Assembly (NCBI GenBank): GCA_021234155.1
Contig: JAJEKV010000003.1
Location: 31,791,166 to 31,855,165 of the forward strand
Reading direction: 5' to 3'
DNA: 64,000 nucleotides
Origin: Isoetes taiwanensis
Taxonomy: Eukaryota > Streptophyta > Lycopodiopsida > Isoetales > Isoetaceae
In this document: positions 11,921-23,923 of the stretch, one piece after another
Layout: each line of letters begins with the position of its first letter
How positions within the stretch are numbered: the first letter of the stretch is position 1
The notes under the pieces: model-generated
The model's input: only the letters and a program-made list of their open reading frames with translations
Database searches by the model: none
What the model was told of the DNA's origin: nothing
Made by a program: the position numbers and the translations under genes

Positions 11921-14354
11921 TGTTAGCCTAAAACCTGGAATTTTAGCCTAACCTCAAAGGAAGTACAAAGAAAACTGGTCAGGACCTCCAGATCACTTAG
12001 GGTGATCAATCCTCAATCATATAAGCAAAAGAACTCAATTTGAAATGCTAGATTTTTCCAAATCACTACAATCCCTGAAGCAGAAAAGACTGTCAGAGCC
12101 AAAATCAATCCAGCAATCACACTTTAAAGATTTTTGAGTTTGGATTTTGGTATGGTTCACAAACAAGCGAGAGGAAGCTACCGGGTGAAAGTCCGTCTTG
12201 ATTTGGATAAAGGAAGACCAAGAAAATCAATGTCAAAGCTCAGTCAAAAAGTGGTCAATGCCAAAACAGAGAACCAAAATTTGCAGATGGAGTTTGGTGA
12301 CGAATTTTGAGTTGGGGTTTGTGCAGACAGCTTCAAAATGAACCCTAGATCACGTGCATAAGGTTTAATTGATAAGCAAACACTATGATTTTTTCTGAGA
12401 TAGACCACAGACTCAATTTCTGTCACAGTCTGTAACAGTTATGGAAAAGCTACTTTTCCTTTGTCTTTTTTGCATATAAACACTACTCAAGTCTATTTAA
12501 GGATGAGAAATGACTATTAAATTTGGTTTCATCTTGAAATATCTGATTTCTATTGGTTTTGACAGGCAGTAATAGATTTGTAATATGAGAAAATGCTAAC
12601 ACTATTTTTCCAGGCAGAGAATATGCATTATAACCAGAGATATCACAGGAGTTCTGAAGTCTCAGCAAATAATTCCCAAGATAATGCCTGAGAATAAATC
12701 TCAAGGCACTTGTGAGCTTCTAAAAATCCAGAAATCATCAAAAGAAGAAAATAAGAAGATAATTTGAGTTGTAGTAGAAGTTTTGATGTCGGGTCAGTCA
12801 CAACACAGTCGGTCTTCAAACACAATGCAGTCAATCTTCAATCTCGAGCAGAATTAGCTGAATTTGGAGTAGAACAGATCATGAAAATATCAAGAATATA
12901 GAATGCGCCCAGATCACAGAGGTATATCTCCGAGGGGGGTAAAAAAATGATCTGTATTCCCAGATTAAAAACTGTCCTTCCCAAAACCAAAATTTCGGTT
13001 CAATGATTTCCTACTAATCTGGAGCAAGTTTCTATCAATCAAGTGCCACAAAGGGTTCCGTGGATTTCGAAAAGGTCTAGGAGGATAAATCGAGGAAAAG
13101 GGCGGATCCAATCAAGTTATGGCACCAATTGGCCGATTTAGCGTGTTCCTCTATTTCTTAGGGTTCATCGAAAAATTCTTGAAGGCCATATATCCCACAA
13201 AGCTAAAATGGTTCGAGGCTCATGTATATAAGGCTTAATGCTGACCCAAATAATAACCGTATGCGTGCCATGCGTAAGGGTTGTGCCAACTAGGTTCTCG
13301 AGGCCCCCGCCTCACGCCACGTGGACCAATGGGGGCCGAGGTGGAAAATAGTGATAGGGTAGATATAGGCTAGAATAGGTTTTTATTTTTTATTTTCTCC
13401 GCACGATCCCAAGAAATAAATTTTGAGAGGCTTCCCAAGGTCTTTTTTTGATTTTTAAAAAGCCAATTTAGCTCATTTTGGTCAAGCTTCAAATGAGGGG
13501 GTTTCTGTGTCAAACCGAAATACTCGAATTTTGGCCCTTTTGACCTTGGTCAATGGATTTTCAAACTTGGAAATGGTGGAAAAAAATCATAAAACAAATG
13601 GAAAAATGGTGGAAAAAAAGCTATGGTGGGGTTTAGAAGGATGAGATGATGGTAAAAATCAAACTCCATTGCTCTTGAGGTTTTTATGATCTTTTGAGAG
13701 CAATTTACAAGTGATGGTGAGGCCAATAAAAATATAGGTAGTGAAGTAATGGAAGAGGGTATGAAAAGGTGGAAGTGAGGTATGGAAAGGTGGAATAGAT
13801 GAAGGATGGAAACCCCTGTAGCACATGATCTTATCTCAAAAGCTCAAATCATACCTTATGATGAACATAGTTTTGCTCAAGGCCTAAGGGTCTTCCAATC
13901 TTCTAAAAAAAATCTTCCAAACTTCAAGGCCAATATAAGAGCAAATATCAATTCCCAAGTGACCATCTTCATAAGTGTGACTCCTAAACCATTGGTGCAA
14001 CTCAATTAAGCTCCATATAAATGAATTTGAGCAAAATGCTTTGTAGCTCCTTGTATAACTTGCTATATCCTCTGCCTGGTCTTCAAGAAATAAAAATGTA
14101 ACTTAGAAAAACTTCCTCAAAGGAAAGAATTAGGCTATATAAGCAAGATCCCAAGGGTCTTCCAATCTTGGACAAATTTCTTCCAAACTCTAGCAGGATC
14201 AAAATAGCACTAACTCTTACCCCATGAGTGATAGGAAATAACTTAAGATGAAACCTCAAAAGCTAACCACATGTCTTCCAAACTTCAACAAATATCTTCC
14301 AATCTTGAAACTCTAAGTATCATGTTGGTCCATGTTGCCCAAAAAGGGGCAACA
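11921..14354 (-). repeat. Element B LTR (5' LTR on the minus strand)
   Basis: This is the second copy of the 2160-4590 LTR. Differences are concentrated in short clusters, for instance 12166-12200 versus 2405-2435 and 12985-13340 versus 3225-3560, and many fall at CG or CHG sites. Confidence 0.93.
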
Positions 14355-14359
14355 CTTCC

Positions 14360-14903
14360 TGCCTCATCGGACCAGGGAGATGCAACCTGGAGTAGTCCCG
14401 ATGGGTGATGCCATGGGATTGCGTATCCGGAAGGCTAGAGTCCTGTCAGCGCCTGATCTAGCCCATCTGCAAAGTATGCACAGGAGGGGCGGATGGAGTG
14501 GTCAACCCTAGCCATTGTTCTATGCCAGCCCTCGCCATTGCCATGACTCGGTCTGCTCTATCTTGAGGCCTAGCCGGTCAGTCATCCTCCTTACGAGTCT
14601 GAGCCGGGGTAGGAGCTCTCATGTTTTACTATTCGTGATTATCATCTTTGCATTGGTTTATGTGCGATGCACTACCCTCCGAGGTAGTATTTGTATATGT
14701 TGATGCTAGTTCTGACGTGTTATCGCTTCCGCTGTTATAGGAGCCCATAGGGGAAGGGCGCGCAAGACACCTTCGTGTTCCCTCCCCGCACTAAGAGTCA
14801 CCTCGTGAGCGGGTAGACGAAAAGGCCCATGCGGCTGTCGAGCCGGATGGGGATTTCCTCGCCGAAAACGGCCGAAATGTGATGTTTAGCAGGGAGCGTC
14901 ACA
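14360..14903 (+). repeat. Element A 5' LTR, right part
   Basis: This continues the LTR interrupted at 2159 and matches 25875-26414. It ends with CGTCACA (14897-14903), the inverted partner of the TGTGACG start. Confidence 0.92.
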
Positions 14904-14904
14904 A

Positions 14905-14916
14905 TGGTATCAGAGC
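14905..14916 (+). other. Element A primer binding site, initiator tRNA-Met
   Basis: TGGTATCAGAGC lies one base after the 5' LTR end and is complementary to the 3' end of plant initiator tRNA-Met, the standard primer of many Ty1 and Ty3 elements. Confidence 0.95.
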
Positions 14917-15481
14917 GATGTTCTTGGTTGACCAAGAACTAGCACTGACCATAACCATGAAGTAGTCTAACAGGCCTATAGGAGTGTGGAATAAACATTT
15001 CCACCATCGAACCGCGAAAATGGGGAAAAAAAAAAATTTCTCCTAGGTATTGGGTCAGGAATTAGGCTAAGTGTTAGACGAAGATCTGAAGGAGTCAAAC
15101 GAACCTTCTAGTAAATTTGGAGTGAAAATTATGCATCTGCATCAAATTTCACCTAAAATGGGTCGAAGAATCATGCCAATCGGAGACCCAGGTGAAAAAT
15201 GGCGCAAATTCATAAAGTGCACTTCGAACCATTAGGAAAATTCGAAAATTTAAAGATAATATCAATTAATATAGGTTAATATATACATTAATAGTTAAAT
15301 AATTAATTAAATATCTTGTAATTAATAAGGGGGGGCTAATAAATAGGGGTAATTATGGTAGGAGAATATTCCCAGGGACCCTCCTTTTTAAATATCTGAC
15401 ACCTCATTTTCTCTCTCCAACCCTTCACCTCCAACTCTCTCTTGCTCAGCCCTTCGTCACCCATTTTCTGAACCATAAGAT

Positions 15482-16385
15482 ATGGCTCGCACCAAACAAA
15501 CTTACAGGAAGCCTGAACAAGACCTAATTCTCCATGGCGCAGCAAAAGGGCTACATGTGAAGAAGATCCCGAGCACCTCCTCACCCAAGAAAGGGGAAGA
15601 GGAGCTTCCCCACCAAAGAAGAAGCAAGCAGCAGCAATAAGCCTCATACCATGACGCCGAGGAGAGTCCCAAAGAGCAAGCCTCCGGCCGGGTGCACTGT
15701 GAGGACCGGGCGAAGTCTCACGCCATTTCGGGCCCTGACACCGAGGGTGGAAGAAGAGGGGAGGAGCAAAAAAGCAGCAGGTGGAGGAAGCGGAGCCTTC
15801 AGTGCCCAAGAAGAAGGGAAAGGAAAAAGTAGCAGAGTGGCCGGAGGAGAGGGCCGCCAGGAAGAAGCGGGAGCGGGAAAGGGAGCTGAGGGAGGAGGAG
15901 AGGCGGACGAAGAGAAGGAACGACGGGCCTCGCCGGACCGTCGTTATTCAAGAGCCCCGGCCAGAAGAGGAGCCGCAGGTGGAAGAAGAAGAGGAGGAGG
16001 AGGGGCAGCAGGATCCCGACGCGAGGCCACCCTACCCTAAGTGGCCGGAACCACCTAAGGTGGTGAAGAAACAAAAGGTAGGGGAGCGGGCATTCGCGCT
16101 GCAGCAGGACCGGGAGTTCAAACGGAAGATGGTGGCATACAAGGAGTACCTTCGTCGCTGGACGAGGTACAATGAGTGGTATTGCCAGCCCAAAACAAGG
16201 CCGTGGTGGGCGGTAGGGTCAAGAAGAACCAGCCCAAGCCACCCCCCCACCTAGGGCGGAAAACCCAAGAGGGTTCACCACCACGGCCGAACAAAGACAT
16301 ACCCGGGTGTTTTAGGGAGATTCGGCACTTCCGCATGTGCACTAATCTCCCCGATAAGGAAGGCGCCCTCGAAAGGCCTCCTTAG
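15482..16385 (+). pseudogene. Element A first ORF with a histone-H3-like N-terminus
   Basis: The first ATG after the primer site in good context (15482) starts MARTKQTYRKPEQD. Residues 2-10 match the histone H3 tail ARTKQTARK at eight of nine positions, including the Lys4 and Lys9 equivalents. The frame runs 52 codons to a TAA near 15638, stays open beyond it to about 15826, and the product continues in another frame as a highly charged, probably coiled-coil region (VPKKKGKEKVAEWPEERAAR, an Arg/Glu run, then a Glu run; 15781-16200). Another frame carries on to 16385. I know no family match for the charged part. It may be a gag N-terminal extension or a separate protein. Breaks at the frame changes may be real or consensus errors. 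Confidence 0.55.
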
Positions 16386-17387
16386 AGAGGTCTTGCGAGC
16401 AGCTCCTGACCGATTATAGGGTTACCCCCTCTAATGACCCGGCCCCAAGAGGGCTTCCGGCGAAGCTGGTCCAGCTCTTCGAGGAAGGGAACCTTCTCAT
16501 ACTATCCATGCTAAGAGAGTTACCCTTATGCCTAAGGATATCCACTTAGCACGGAGGATCCGCAGGGAGAGGCCCTAGGCCTCAAATTTTGTAAATTTTG
16601 TAGAAGAATTAAAATTTTTATGTAACTATGTTTCTTATTAATATAAAAGTTATTTTCCTTTATAATTAGAAAAAATGTTGTATGCTTGAGATGTAGGAAA
16701 TAGAACCCAATCGTAGTAGAATTCTTCGTAGCATGCCTAGAAACACCCTAGAAATCATGACTACAACAAAATTTTGGCAAAAAAATCATCAAAAATGCAA
16801 AAATTTGGCCAGTCGGGTGAGACCGCGCCAATGGCCTCTGCGTCCCCGACGCGGGCGCGTTTCGCGCGGATTCACCCGCCTACCCCCAAAATCTTGCTTT
16901 TAGATGTCAGTTTTGCTCAAAATAAGTTGCTAGTTAGGTTAGAATTGGCCCAATTAGCCATATTAGCATCTTCAAATTCCCTAAAATGACCAAAAATTGG
17001 CCCAAAACAGGCCAACCGGGTGAGACCAACCAAACGCTGTCAAGGTCCAAGGACGCGGAGGCCATCCGCGCGGATTCACCCGGGTCGGGCCATCTTTGGC
17101 CCAAATTAGCCAAATTTGATCCAACAAATTGCCATGTAGTGTTTCTTGCTTTGTTTTGCTTAAGTTTGCACTTCATGGTAGTTCATTTGGACACCCAGAG
17201 CCATAGAACCAAGGTCGTCTTAGGTAAGCACTTTTTCTGCACAAACCCCGAGGTCACCCATAGTCTTTAAAAATAGGTCTCATTTGCCATTTTTCTTCCT
17301 ACAGAACTGCTCCCAGCCCCTTAGGCGATTTTCTGACCCTCCTCTTTGCAAGCCATTTTCTACACCCTTTCCTGCTCAATGGCGCCC
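16386..17387 (+). other. Element A spacer with GC-rich imperfect direct repeat
   Basis: I see no convincing ORF. After an AT-rich stretch (16590-16780) a unit of about 200 bp occurs twice (about 16790-16890 and 16990-17090). Each has 'TTGGCC', 'CGGGTGAGACC' and 'CGCGGATTCACCCG', the last two being partly complementary and able to form a stem. Confidence 0.5.
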
Positions 17388-18912
17388 AACAACTTTGAGA
17401 GATGGTACAATGTCGCCACCATATCCATGTGCTTCCAAAGAGATCAAGCCTTCTCAGGTTTGATCACTTGTTTGATCTTCACGCAACTTTGACTAGAACA
17501 CCCTACTACACGCATATTATGTGCCAATATGACCAGCCAGTCCCGCCTTTGGAAGTTAGGATCACCTAGGGGAGCCGAATTGGGTTTCCCTTGAGACACT
17601 TACCCAAGCCTTAGGTCGAGAGTGGCAGGATCCGTAGGGCAAGAAGCAGGTTATGGGATAGGACTAGGACCGTGTCTGATTACATGACCTGCAGACATAA
17701 TAGGCATAGGTACCTTTCAAACGCATGCCCCTCGCCTCTTCATGCATTATAAGTCAATCAACAAAGTAGGGGAACCCTCCCATTCAGCCCTTAGACTTAG
17801 CGCCACTTGATACCAGAGGGTCCGTGATCAAATCCTGAATATAGAGTCCTCCGCCTACGAATATTACGGCACGACGTCGGGCGCACCATCTCTACAGATC
17901 CATGAAGACTACGAGCAGCTAGGGGAGCAGAACCCAGAATGGGAGAGCAGGGAGGCAACAAGAATGCGGAGATATGCGTCGAGGCATGACGACGACGTGA
18001 GAACAAATTTACCGACCCACCAACCGGGCATCACGTACTTTGTCGCCGATAGTCATCGACGGGAGGAATACATTTTGCAAATGACATCCTCAATTTGTCC
18101 CATCACCGAATGTGGTCTTCGAATCGACGAACTCTTGGGTATGATAGCACACGGGAAGAGCACAGACATCATCGACTACTCATACCAGGAGATTCCAAGG
18201 GAGCTGGCGGAGAGACACTCTTATGCTGGGGAGACAATGTCGGATATAGCAGCCTATCAGCAGATAAGGGAGATCTATCGACAGCAGGAGCCTATCATCT
18301 CAGAGGAGGAGTTCCAGCAGATACAGAGCACACTCTACAAACCAGGGAAGGGCCCAAGCTCAAGCCGACCAGTTCGAGCCAGGAGCATGAGGGAAGGGTC
18401 CAGCAGCATTAACTTGGACAATGCAACCAAAGATGTGGAGGGATCATGAAGACCTTATGGCGGTGGATGCCTACTACGGCCGGGCGCAAAATCAAAGGAA
18501 GGGCACTGGATCGCGAGGCGTAGGGAAGGGCGCGGCACTTCGCTACTATCTTCCAGCCCTCAGCCAGGGGCAAATGATAGTCTTCCACAAGGAGTTCAGC
18601 CCAAGGGGGGAAGAATCCGTGGCACTTCTCATAGCGCTTTCGGGCTTCGGGCAGCACTCGAAGATATACGCCCATGCTGATCACATCATTCTTTTCAACA
18701 GGGCAGTCGCGCTCCATTGCCTCGATTTTGCGAGAGGGCACCTGAGGGATGCAACACTTTCAGTGGTAGCAGCAACAGCACCAGAACTCCCGGAACCAGA
18801 GATGGCCCGAGCACTTGAAGGAAGATCAACGAGGAACATCTTGCGCAACCTCGGCAAAGGCCTCCGATTCAGGGATGTCAAGAACTTCTTCAGGCTTTCG
18901 GGAGGCCACTGA
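17388..18912 (+). pseudogene. Element A unknown ORF region upstream of gag
   Basis: An ATG at about 17389 opens MAPNNFERWYNVATISMC. Longer open stretches follow at 17964-18449 (contains ITYFVADSHRREEYILQM and an acidic Gln-rich part) and 18421-18912 (contains GKGAALRYYLPALSQGQMIV and ends FFRLSGGH). The two overlap in different frames, and may be one protein with a frameshift. I recognise no domain: no zinc knuckle, no catalytic motif. AT-rich sequence (18913-19100) separates it from gag, which argues for a separate ORF. Additional pre-gag ORFs are not part of the standard chromovirus plan. Confidence 0.45.
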
Positions 18913-19100
18913 ATAGTTGTAAAATTTTCTTGAGTTTGTGCTAAATGTTTCTTGTACCCATTGTGCTAAGATATATCTACTCTATCATGTAATCCTTATG
19001 TATTAATGACTATTAACTGGTTTGTCAATGTAAGGCTTTGTATAATTTCTTATAACTAAAGATAATTCAATTTGCAAGTAAAATTGATCAACATCTAACC

Positions 19101-20375
19101 CAAATAAAATGTATTGATGATCAATCCTTGCAGCAAGGGACTCAAGTGCAGGATCTCAAGATCAGCACCGACCACGCAATTGGGTACCAAGGAATTTGTT
19201 TGGCGTGGAACAAGAAGATGTTGAGCGTGATATGTCACCGAGAGGCAGCCAACGCAAGGTTGGTGCATGAGGAATCGATGCAACACCTCATCAACCGGGC
19301 GACACCTCTCATGAATGCATTGTGAAGAAGATGGTCACCCACCTCCACCTTGTTTTCCGGTGGTGACGAAGTCCCCTCAGCAGGAAGGGGAGGGCAACCA
19401 GGGAACGCCGGGGATAGGAGAAGGAAGAGGAGAACCGTGAGCCCATCATCATCTAGCTCCAGCTCATCGCATGCTCTTCCAGTGAGGACAGCTCTAGCTC
19501 CGACAGTCAATCTGACACACCTAAAGCAAGGAAAAGAGCAAGAAAGACAGGTGATTATCGAAAAAGGTGGATAGTGCTATGAGCAATGTATGGAAGACAA
19601 GGAAGCTCGGCCAGCCTCGTGGAAAGACAGATCGGCATGGAGGCTGAAGCATGGCTTGATGAAATGGAAGAATTTGGCAACTCATACGGTATGAAAGACA
19701 AGGACATAGGGAAAGTTGCTACAGCTAACCTTATTGGACCGGCAAGGATCCGTGGAAGGGATATGCTAAATCCAACAAGCTCAAGAGGAACAACCGCAGT
19801 TTTAAGATCTTCAAAGAAGGCTTTCCGCAAGCACTATGTGCCAAGGTCTCATACTAGTAGACAGATCCAGCAGTTTTACAGGTTGAATCAGGGTAGTTTA
19901 TCAATGGCTAAGTATACAGAAGAATTTATGAGGCTCAGCCGCATGTTCCCGAGTCTCGTGAGAGGCAAGCCGCGGATACTTACATTGAGGGGTTGAACAA
20001 GCAATATCAAGAGGCTTGTTAGAGCAATCAACCCAAGTCAGCCATGCGCAGTCGAAGATAAAGCTATAAGTTTGGAGGAGGCACCAAAGAACTCCAAAGA
20101 GAAGCAAATAACCTTCGAGGGCAAGAGTTCGTGGCGTGATCGTGGACAATATCAGGGTAAGCAATCAGCAGCTACACCATCAGGGAGTCAGCAGCAAGGT
20201 AAGGGTCAGAGCAAAGCTTTTGGGGACCGTAAGCCACAGAATGCATCAGGGGGCAGCGCTCTTAAGCCGCCTCTCCTAGACACCTCTGCCGGAAAAAGAG
20301 ACAGAAATGCATTGAGAAGAAGTTATGCTTCAGTGCTTCCAGCCGAGGCACCGGACACATGATTGTCCATTCGTC
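19101..20375 (+). pseudogene. Element A gag (capsid and zinc knuckle)
   Basis: A leader part (19128-19325, then Ser-rich to 19574) precedes the capsid region at 19586-19996: AEAWLDEMEEFGNSYGMKD, then KKAFRKHYVPRSHTSRQIQ, FYRLNQGSLSMAKYTEEF and MRLSRMFP. This is the retrotransposon gag pattern (F...FYVP....Q..F..L.QG..S..EY..EF..L). After a Gln/Ser-rich linker a C-x2-C-x4-H-x4-C zinc knuckle (ending HRTHDC) is present around 20325-20365, with a one-base loss inside it. Stops occur near 19996 and 20025. Confidence 0.8.
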
Positions 20376-20469
20376 ATGCAAAGCCTTGGCGTAACTCTTG
20401 GATTGGGACTCCCCAACGAGTTTTGACGAGGACGATGACCAGCAGGAGGCCCAGGACTTCATAGATGGT

Positions 20470-20760
20470 GAGTGTCACATATGTGCAAACATTGAGTCAG
20501 ATGATATAGAGAATCACCAACCGTCATCGCGGCCGATGGGATCATAGATAGTAATCCTTATGTAGTCCTCATAGATACAGTAGCTCTCATAATTTTGCAT
20601 CTCCTAGATTGGTCGCTCTAATGAAGAACAAGGTATTGAAGTCTAAGCCAAGGCCAAGAGCTATGGCCAACGGCGCCATTCGACACACTAAGGGGAGGAG
20701 GATCACCTTTGACATAGACCTTAGTGGGGCTAAGGGGTCGATGGGAGCGTAAGTCATGGA
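20470..20760 (+). pseudogene. Element A protease
   Basis: Around 20555-20610 the sequence reads VVLIDT followed, with small shifts, by residues matching A-S/L-H-N-F, the usual VLIDTGASHNF active site of plant Ty3 proteases. The Gly of DTG is not readable as the sequence stands. Identification rests on this motif and on the position between gag and RT. Confidence 0.55.
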
Positions 20761-21029
20761 CATCTAAGATATGATTTGATAGTGGGGATGGAATTTTTGA
20801 AGCCACCAAAGCCATGATTGATTGCGACCGAATGAAGTCACCATGACGGCACCGCACGGCAGCAAGTTGATAGTGAAAGGTAAGAAGCTAGATTCTCCTA
20901 TGCAAAGGTATTTCGTTGAAGCATCTAAGGAAGAGTATAGAAAGGAATAAGGTGGATTACATCTTGAGGATGGAATCGGTGGAGCCAGCAGCGGTGATGG
21001 AAGTGACACAAAGGGAAATCACCGCCCAG

Positions 21030-22420
21030 CAGATAGCAAGGCTTATCTCGAGTTCAAGGATGTATTTCCTGATGAAATCCGCACCGCCACCTTATAGGGG
21101 TGTGGAATGTGAGATCACATTGGCTCCCGGATGCGAAGCCTACCAAGAAGGGCGCCATATAGAATGAGCATCCCGTAATTGATCGAGCTCAAGAAAACAA
21201 ATGCGGCAGAATTGCTCGAGCTTGGATTTATAAGAGCAAGTGTGTCTCCTTTTCGAGCTTCTATACTCTTTGTCAAGAAGAAAGATGGGAGCTTAAGAAT
21301 GTGATAGACTATCGCCACCTTTAATAAGCGTACGATAAAGAATAAGTATGCATTGCCAAGGGCGGATGACCTAATGGATCAGTTACAAGGAGCAAAGGTA
21401 TTCTCTAAAATCGATTTGAGGTCGATACCATCGATAAGAATTAAAGAAGAGGATATCCATAAGACCGCCGTAACGCTGTATGGTCACTTTGAGTTTACAA
21501 GAATGCCCTTTGACTATCGAATGCTCCAAAGAACGCTTATGCGCCTCATGAACGACATCTTCGTGAGACTTCTTGGATGAGTTTGTTATTGTCTTCTTCG
21601 ACGACATCCTAATCTACAAAGAAGTCCCTTGAAGAGCATTGTCGATCTCGTCAGAAAGTGTTGGAGAAGTTGAGACGCCATCGGTTGTATGGGAAGCTCT
21701 CTAAGTGCCACTTTGCAACAGCCGGGTGGAGTACTTGGGGCATGTAGTAACATCCGAGGGAATCTCCACAGATCCATCTAAGATTGAGGCAATAGTTGAT
21801 TGGCCAGCTCCAAGGAATGTGGCAGAAGTAAGAAGCTTTCTGGTTGGCGGGATACTACGTAAAAGTTCGTGGAAGGACTTTGCTAAGTGGGCGCCCCTCC
21901 GCCTGGACCTCACTAAGGCCAAGAAGATTAAGGATTGGGCTAGCCATTGGTTAGAGAGTCCAAGCTTCTTTTGAGAAGCTTAAAGAGGCCTTTAACAACA
22001 GCACCATTGCTTGTTCTCCGATCCGAGTAAGGATAAGTTGGTAGCAACAGATGCAAGCAAGATAGCAACAGGGGCCTTTTGATGCAAGAAGGAAGGGTAG
22101 TCGCCACGACTCGAAGAAGATGAATGACGCCGAGCAACGCTACCCAACCCATGATCAGGAGCTGCTAGCCATTGTCGGGCATTGAGGATATGGAGGCATT
22201 ATCTCACGGGAAGGAAGTTTCAGCTTGGATACCGATCACCGAGCCTTCAAGATCTTTTCACCCAGCCACTCCTCAACATAAGGCAAAGGAGGTGGATGGA
22301 ATTCCTTGAGGAGTATGATTTTGATATTATATATAAGCCCGGTAAGCTTAATGTTGTAGCAGATGCCCTCTCCGTGAGACCATTTCGCATAAGGACGATT
22401 GTAATGCGATTTCCACTCTT
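21030..22420 (+). pseudogene. Element A reverse transcriptase and RNase H
   Basis: RT pieces in order: [14 protein letters not shown] and [10 protein letters not shown] (21210-21300), [20 protein letters not shown] then SKIDL (21340-21420), [12 protein letters not shown] and [11 protein letters not shown] (21440-21520), and after a shift VFFDDILIY (about 21590-21615; the F-x-DD catalytic loop). RNase H follows: ATDASKIATGA (22045-22080), [13 protein letters not shown] (22135-22175), [20 protein letters not shown] and ADALS (22290-22370). At least five frame changes occur. Order and wording are those of chromoviruses. Confidence 0.85.
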
Positions 22421-22569
22421 TTGAGTGAGTTTGGCAAGAAGATTGAGGAGTCCTTGCCAACAGATGTAGACTTCAAGGAGGTATGGGAAAGCCTTTCCAA
22501 GGAAGCCGAAACGCATAAGGAGCGGAAGCCTTCAAGCATTATAAGAAGGAAGGCAACCTGTTGTATCAC

Positions 22570-23290
22570 AAGCATAAGTTGTGTGTGCCCGAATCATCAG
22601 GGGTAAGGAAGCTAATTCTTCATGACACACATAACAGCCCAATAGCAGGGCATGCTGGCTTCATGAAGACCTATTTCAAGATTCGAAGTAGCTACTTCTG
22701 GCCAGGAATGAAGAGGCAGATAGCTGCATATATTCGGGATTGCCAGTTATGTCAGCAGACCAAGGCGGAGCAACTTCGATTCCGTGTGCTCTTGAGCCAT
22801 TGGGGTGCCAAATGCAAAGTGGGAGGTCATAAGCATGGATTTCATCACAGGTCTCCCTAGAACTCTTCGAGGCAAGGATGCATTGATGGTGGTCGTAGAT
22901 AAGTTATCTAAGATGGCACATTTTGTGCCTTGCAAGACTACCGACACCGCATTAGATACTGCCAAGTTATTCGTAAGGGAGATTTTCAGACTCCATGGCA
23001 TGCCTCGGGAGATAATATCTGATAGGGATTCCAAGTTTATGAGTGCCTTCCGGCAGGACCTCTTCAAAGACCATTCGCACGGCTCTCCATGAGTACGGCA
23101 TATCATCCCCAAACAGATGGCCAGACGGAAAGGACGAATCGGATCATTGAAGACATGCTTCGGAGCTATGTGTGGAATAAGCAATCCAAGTGGGATGAGT
23201 ACATCCACTTGGTGGAATTCGCCATTACAATAGCAGCGCAGAGTCATCTCGATGTCTCCTTTTATGGTAAATTACGGTACCCGCTGCTTA
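22570..23290 (+). pseudogene. Element A integrase
   Basis: The zinc-binding module is intact in one frame: LILHDTHNSPIAGHAGFMKT with the H-x(n)-H pair, then YIRDCQLCQQTK with the C-x2-C pair. The catalytic core gives MDFITGLPRTLRGKDALMVV (first Asp), IISDRDSKF (second Asp) and, after a frameshift near 23085, [20 protein letters not shown] (catalytic Glu). This is a standard H2C2/DDE Ty3 integrase. Frameshifts near 22790 and 23085 split it. Confidence 0.88.
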
Positions 23291-23923
23291 ACCCCTGATA
23301 CCGCACAATCTCGCGGTCCAAGGTAGAAGTATCCCAAAGATGTTAGGGGATATGCAGCAGCCTAGTAGAGGAAGTAAGGGGTTATTTATTGGCAGAAGAA
23401 GTCGGGCGAAGAGTGTAGCCGACAAGCACAGACCGTAAGGGAGTTTAAGGTGGGCGATACCGCTTGGGTTGAAGATCAAGGTGAAGCAAGCCAAGCTGGA
23501 TTGGGAGCTGCAAGAAGCTTGCCCCTAGGTGGGCCGGTCCGCTCAAGATTTTGGAGAGAGTGGGCTCTCAAGCCTACAAGTTGGATCTTCCAAACCCCAT
23601 CTTAAGGTCCACAAGGTCTTCCACATAAGTTTATTAAAAAGGCACAATCCTAACCCCGAGGAGGTTTTGGATACTCCAACCTTGTTGGAAATGACTAAGA
23701 GCAAGTAGAAATAGTGCCCGAAGTTACTTCTTGATAAGTCATTCAAGAAGACTAGGAGGTCTCAGCCCTCCAATATTTGGTTAAGTGGAAGCACTTACCC
23801 GTGAAGATGCGACATGGGTATTGAAGCAAGACTTGGAGAAGCAATACCCGTGAGTTTATGAAGGAGTTTGATGGGCGAGTCGCCTCCTACTTGGTCGACC
23901 CCGACTTTGCCGTGGTTAGCTAG
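23291..23923 (+). pseudogene. Element A integrase C-terminal tail and chromodomain
   Basis: Near 23560-23640 the region KVHKVFHISLLKRH-like is visible, as at the end of chromovirus integrases. The chromodomain lies at about 23740-23850: QYLVKWKHLP, then after loss of one base (E)DATWVLKQDLEKQYP. The aromatic residues Y, W and W sit where the methyl-lysine cage of chromodomains lies. The frame after another shift ends FMKEFDGRVAS..DPDFAVVS with TAG at 23921-23923. Chromodomains of this class are known to read H3 lysine methylation or guide integration to heterochromatin. Confidence 0.75.

Larger units (their letters stand above)
2160..14354 (-). mobile_element. Element B: Ty3/gypsy Tat-type LTR retrotransposon nested in the 5' LTR of A
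   Basis: Two LTRs of 2431 and 2434 bp flank a 7.3 kb internal region, and CTTCC duplications flank the whole. All recognisable protein domains read on the minus strand: gag and zinc knuckle (11859 to 10730), protease (10066 to 9854), an extra RNase H (9870 to 9450), RT plus the usual RNase H (9240 to 7830), integrase (7500 to 6780). There is no chromodomain. Long LTRs, two RNase H domains and an integrase with a WGLDYVGPINP-type core are features of the Tat/Ogre lineage. No tRNA-iMet primer site is present next to the minus-strand 5' LTR (below 11921); the sequence there starts TTTTGGAGAATCC and the primer is not identified. The ORFs are heavily broken. Confidence 0.88.

Noticed and set aside
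14905-14916. tRNA-like sequence
   Set aside because: Only the 12 bases complementary to the tRNA 3' end are present; it is a primer site, as is 29654-29665.
15336-15809. 157-codon open frame on the minus strand
   Set aside because: Antisense to the first ORF of element A, with low-complexity content and no domain; most likely a shadow.
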